Of a stretch of DNA of 64,000 nt, positions 61,244-64,000 are shown piece by piece. Origin of the DNA: Tyto alba (Eukaryota; Chordata; Aves; Strigiformes; Tytonidae); contig NW_024881279.1 in assembly GCF_018691265.1 (NCBI RefSeq), forward strand, positions 2,633,243-2,697,242, written 5' to 3'. Made by a program: the position numbers and the translations under genes. The first letter of the stretch is position 1; every line of letters starts with the position of its first letter. Below the pieces are notes generated by a model. It searched no databases and was not told the origin of the DNA. It saw nothing but the letters and a program-made list of their open reading frames with translations.

Positions 61244-61389
61244 CTCCCAACCTACTGTTCAGCACTGAACTAATGCATTGCAGTTGGAGCCACCCCCCCA
61301 CCTCGCTTCCCTCTTTCTCTCTCCCCCTCCTTCCTTCCAACATAAATTTCAGCTCAGAACTTACACCAATGCCTAAGTCTGATTAAAAG

Positions 61390-61407
61390 AAAAAAAAAAA
61401 AAAAAAA
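61390..61407. repeat. A18 homopolymer
   Basis: Uninterrupted A run on the plus strand, near the TTCC array. Confidence 0.9.
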
Positions 61408-61631
61408 TCTATCAAAAGTGAAGCATATGGGGGCTTGAATCCTCTACACAGGTCTTGCTCTTCTGTCTCTCCACGCTGAACTAAATGATGGTTCTAATTA
61501 AAAACAAGCCCACGTTTTATTACAAGTGCAGGCATTCCCAAGAGCCTCCAAAGCCGAAGCCGACCGGGCTACCCGCCAGCCATCTGGACTGCTTAGCTCA
61601 GCGCAGTTATATAACCCGCCGTGTTTGTCAC

Positions 61632-61685
61632 CCAAGGAAAAAATTACCTGGGTCAACCTAAGGAAAAACATTACCTGGGTCAAAC
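61632..61685. repeat. 27-nt tandem duplication
   Basis: Two adjacent near-identical copies share AAGGAAAAA followed by ATTACCTGGGTCAA, with one- or two-base differences. Confidence 0.8.
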
Positions 61686-64000
61686 TACCAACCTACCATG
61701 TCTAAATGCTAGAAGGAAATCAAGCAGCAGACACTTTGGGAGAAAAAGCACGGGGTTAGGCAGAAGCAACGGGGAACAAAGCATGTTAGATATACAGCAG
61801 TCTCTAGAATAATGTAACTAAAGGTCAACTGGCTTAGAAAAATACATTTTTGGAATAACTAAAGTGCTTAAAGTTTCCCAGAGTAGCATTTTTAAGCAAG
61901 TCCAGTGGAGCAGATATGTTCAGATCACTCAAGTGACTGATTAAAAGTGAAAACTTCTACTAGTTTAACAGCTACCCCTAAGTTTTCTAGGATGCTCGAG
62001 CAACAACTTGCACATCCTCCTCCACCAGCTATCTGCGCTGGAGTCCAGCCAGCTTCTCGCTCTCCCTCTCTCCCGCAAGCACACACGCCCTTCCTCCTTT
62101 CAACATCTACTGATGTACAAGGAGCCCGAACACATCAAAACCAGCCTAATTTTAAATGACAGTGTCATCCCCATTTTTAAAATAACTGTAACACAGACAT
62201 GCCTCACGTTCCTCCTCTGCGAAAAGAGGTTTTACGCTGCCGGTTGTTCTGAACAATGGCTGGCATTTCAATGCCAAGACGGTAAGGTCTTTGAGGCGAG
62301 ACCGCTTTTAACCCTCCATTTGCACAGCCGCTCGCGGGGGACCTTGGGTGGGCCATTGGGTCAGGCGTGCCGGCAGCACTGAGCCCCGCAGGGACCCTGA
62401 GGCTCTGGGGACGTCAGCAGGGAGGGGAACACGATCCCACCCTTGCCAACCCTGCCCTCCGCACCCAGGGACACCTCCATGAGCCCAGGGTGGCTGCAGA
62501 GGTGGTTTCCTGGAGCGGTCCTGGGACGGCAATGCCCCTTCGCCTCGCCGGTGCTGGGAGCCAGCCCGATGGAGACCTAAACAAATCTCAAGGCCCCTCT
62601 CCAAAACTGCAGCAGGACGTTTACCCCTTCCCAAGCGACGACCTGAAATCCCAAAGCACTGGAAACTACTCACCCCCCAGCACGCACACAGCACCACGAG
62701 CGTGCACCGCACTGGCGAGGAGCTTTTCTACCACGTGGCATCCAACAGGCGCCGGCTGCGAGACGGCGTGGGGCACGGCCGCGCTGCAGCAGCCTCAGCC
62801 CGGCGCAGAAGCTGCTTTTCTGGGCAGTGCTGTGCCCGCTGCCTGCCTGCTCCTGCCAGAGCCCAGCCCAGCTCCCCGGCTCCGCACGGGCACGGCGCTG
62901 CGGGGGGGCTGCCAGGAGCGGTAAATCGAGGGTGGCACAGGAGAGAGACCAGAAGTACAGGAATAAGATGATTAAAATGTCTGGAGTATCGAAGGGCAGG
63001 CTTTCTTCTGATGCTGCAGCTAGGAGAAGGGAAAAGCCTGGGTCAGGGACTGTGGTGGGACTGCAGCAGGACAGTAAATCACTGCTTAAAATGAAGTGCA
63101 AGGACCAATAAAGGAGGAAACAATGGAAGAGGCTAGTTTTGCCACTAATTGTCCAACAAACCTTTTACTTTAATTTTAAATTTAAAATAGAATAAAATAC
63201 TCTAAGAGTCTATTCAAATCAGCGGCGAAGTTTGTTCTACTAACATAGAGCTATTCCCTGAATATCTACATGTTTCTTGAATTGTCTGCTCAAATAACTC
63301 TAAGCAGAGTTGCTATAAGAGCAGAAAGAAAAGGAAGGTGAACATACTCTCTTTGGCCTTCCATTCTGGGGCAGCGCTCTGTGCCTCCCCACAGAGGCTG
63401 CCAGCACAGCCGAGCAGATGCAGCCGGAGGGCGGACAGCCGGGTTCACAGCAAAGCAATGAAACGAAATCACTTGATGCAACCACCCTGCAACCTCTTCT
63501 CAAGCCGGTTCGCCCGCCCAGGCCCAGACTTAGAGACGAGTTACCACATGCCAGCTGATCTATCCTGCTCGCACACACGCTGCGCTTCAGGTTCGATTAA
63601 CCGCCTTTCCCCAGGTACGCTGCAAACTCACATCACCTCTCACCACCAAGCTCACCTCCTGCCCTGAACTAGAGGAGAAGACAACCACGTGCTGTGGGAG
63701 AGTCGGTGGGTGTCCCGCCCAGAAGATGCGTTGTACCATGTCCTGTGGATCTGTGGCCGGACCTGCGCTCGAATCCCCAGCCCTCACTCTGTGAGTTTGG
63801 CTCTATGGGTATCAGCAGGATAATATGGGAGGTGACGGGCAGCCGCCGAGGCTTCCCCTGCAGAACTTCTCCCAAAGGGAGAGCGAAACCCAACTCGTGC
63901 CACCGGACCAACCATCCTAGTCGCCAAGTAAAGTCCAACATTCAAAGGCAATTTTTGCAGCACAGACCACAATGAAGAGTGCCTGTGGCAAAGCTGGCTA

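Larger units (their letters stand above)
52189..64000 (-). other. ARHGAP26: ARHGAP26 intron upstream of exon a (partial, at least 11.8 kb)
   Basis: The exon encoding the end of the PH domain was looked for on the minus strand and not found, so this appears to be one long intron running off the window. It contains an AC repeat (53073-53088), an AT-rich block with a perfect hairpin (56560-57060), a TTCC tetranucleotide array (61221-61243), an A18 run (61390-61407), a 27-nt tandem duplication (about 61632-61685) and a weak retroviral-protease-like frame (59316-59561). Confidence 0.8.

Noticed and set aside
63588..63600. GGTTCGATTAA, resembling a tRNA B box
   Set aside because: No matching A box upstream and no cloverleaf can be drawn around it.
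1..64000. CRISPR arrays, bacterial operons or prokaryotic defence systems
   Set aside because: The sequence is animal genomic DNA with spliced exons; no direct-repeat and spacer array or prokaryotic gene order is present.

Overview
The window is vertebrate genomic DNA. It is almost certainly from a bird, or at least a sauropsid: it carries one animal gene split into small exons, introns of about 1 to 17 kb, many C, G and A homopolymer runs, and few recognisable interspersed repeats. There is no bacterial operon structure, CRISPR array or convincing RNA gene. The bird assignment is an inference from base composition and compactness.

The only gene I can support is ARHGAP26 (GRAF1, a BAR-PH-RhoGAP-SH3 GTPase-activating protein) on the minus strand. 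Nine consecutive internal coding exons were found by matching the translated minus strand to the known human protein and then fixing the splice sites. In transcript order they are 52188-52152, 44706-44641, 43345-43271, 35607-35520, 34396-34338, 33377-33272, 16550-16391, 8875-8737 and 3199-3046. Their lengths (37, 66, 75, 88, 59, 106, 160, 139 and 154 nt) join in frame without a stop and give about 294 codons. They run from the linker after the PH domain, through the whole RhoGAP domain, into the Ser/Asn-rich linker before the SH3 domain. The BAR and PH exons lie beyond the right edge and the last linker and SH3 exons beyond the left edge.

The rest (about 63.1 kb) is intron. It alternates between GC-rich, CpG-containing stretches full of chance open reading frames (about 1.8-2.6, 9.4-10.6, 17.0-18.6, 21.4-22.0, 23.2-23.8, 26.9-28.0 and 36-38.2 kb) and AT-rich single-copy stretches that look like candidate conserved non-coding elements (about 6.5-7.0, 12.7-13.1, 18.7-19.1, 34.5-35.0 and 56.5-57.0 kb). 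Notable intronic elements are a 21-nt-unit minisatellite at 10.3-10.5 kb, a very CpG-dense block at 17.4-17.6 kb, a CRE plus TATA-like arrangement at 3.74-3.79 kb, an RFX-type X-box at 32.73 kb, and two perfect 10-bp hairpins.

I did not find an undescribed multi-gene system. The most testable points are two in-frame cassette exons, one carrying the catalytic arginine finger, and the possible intronic promoters and enhancers.
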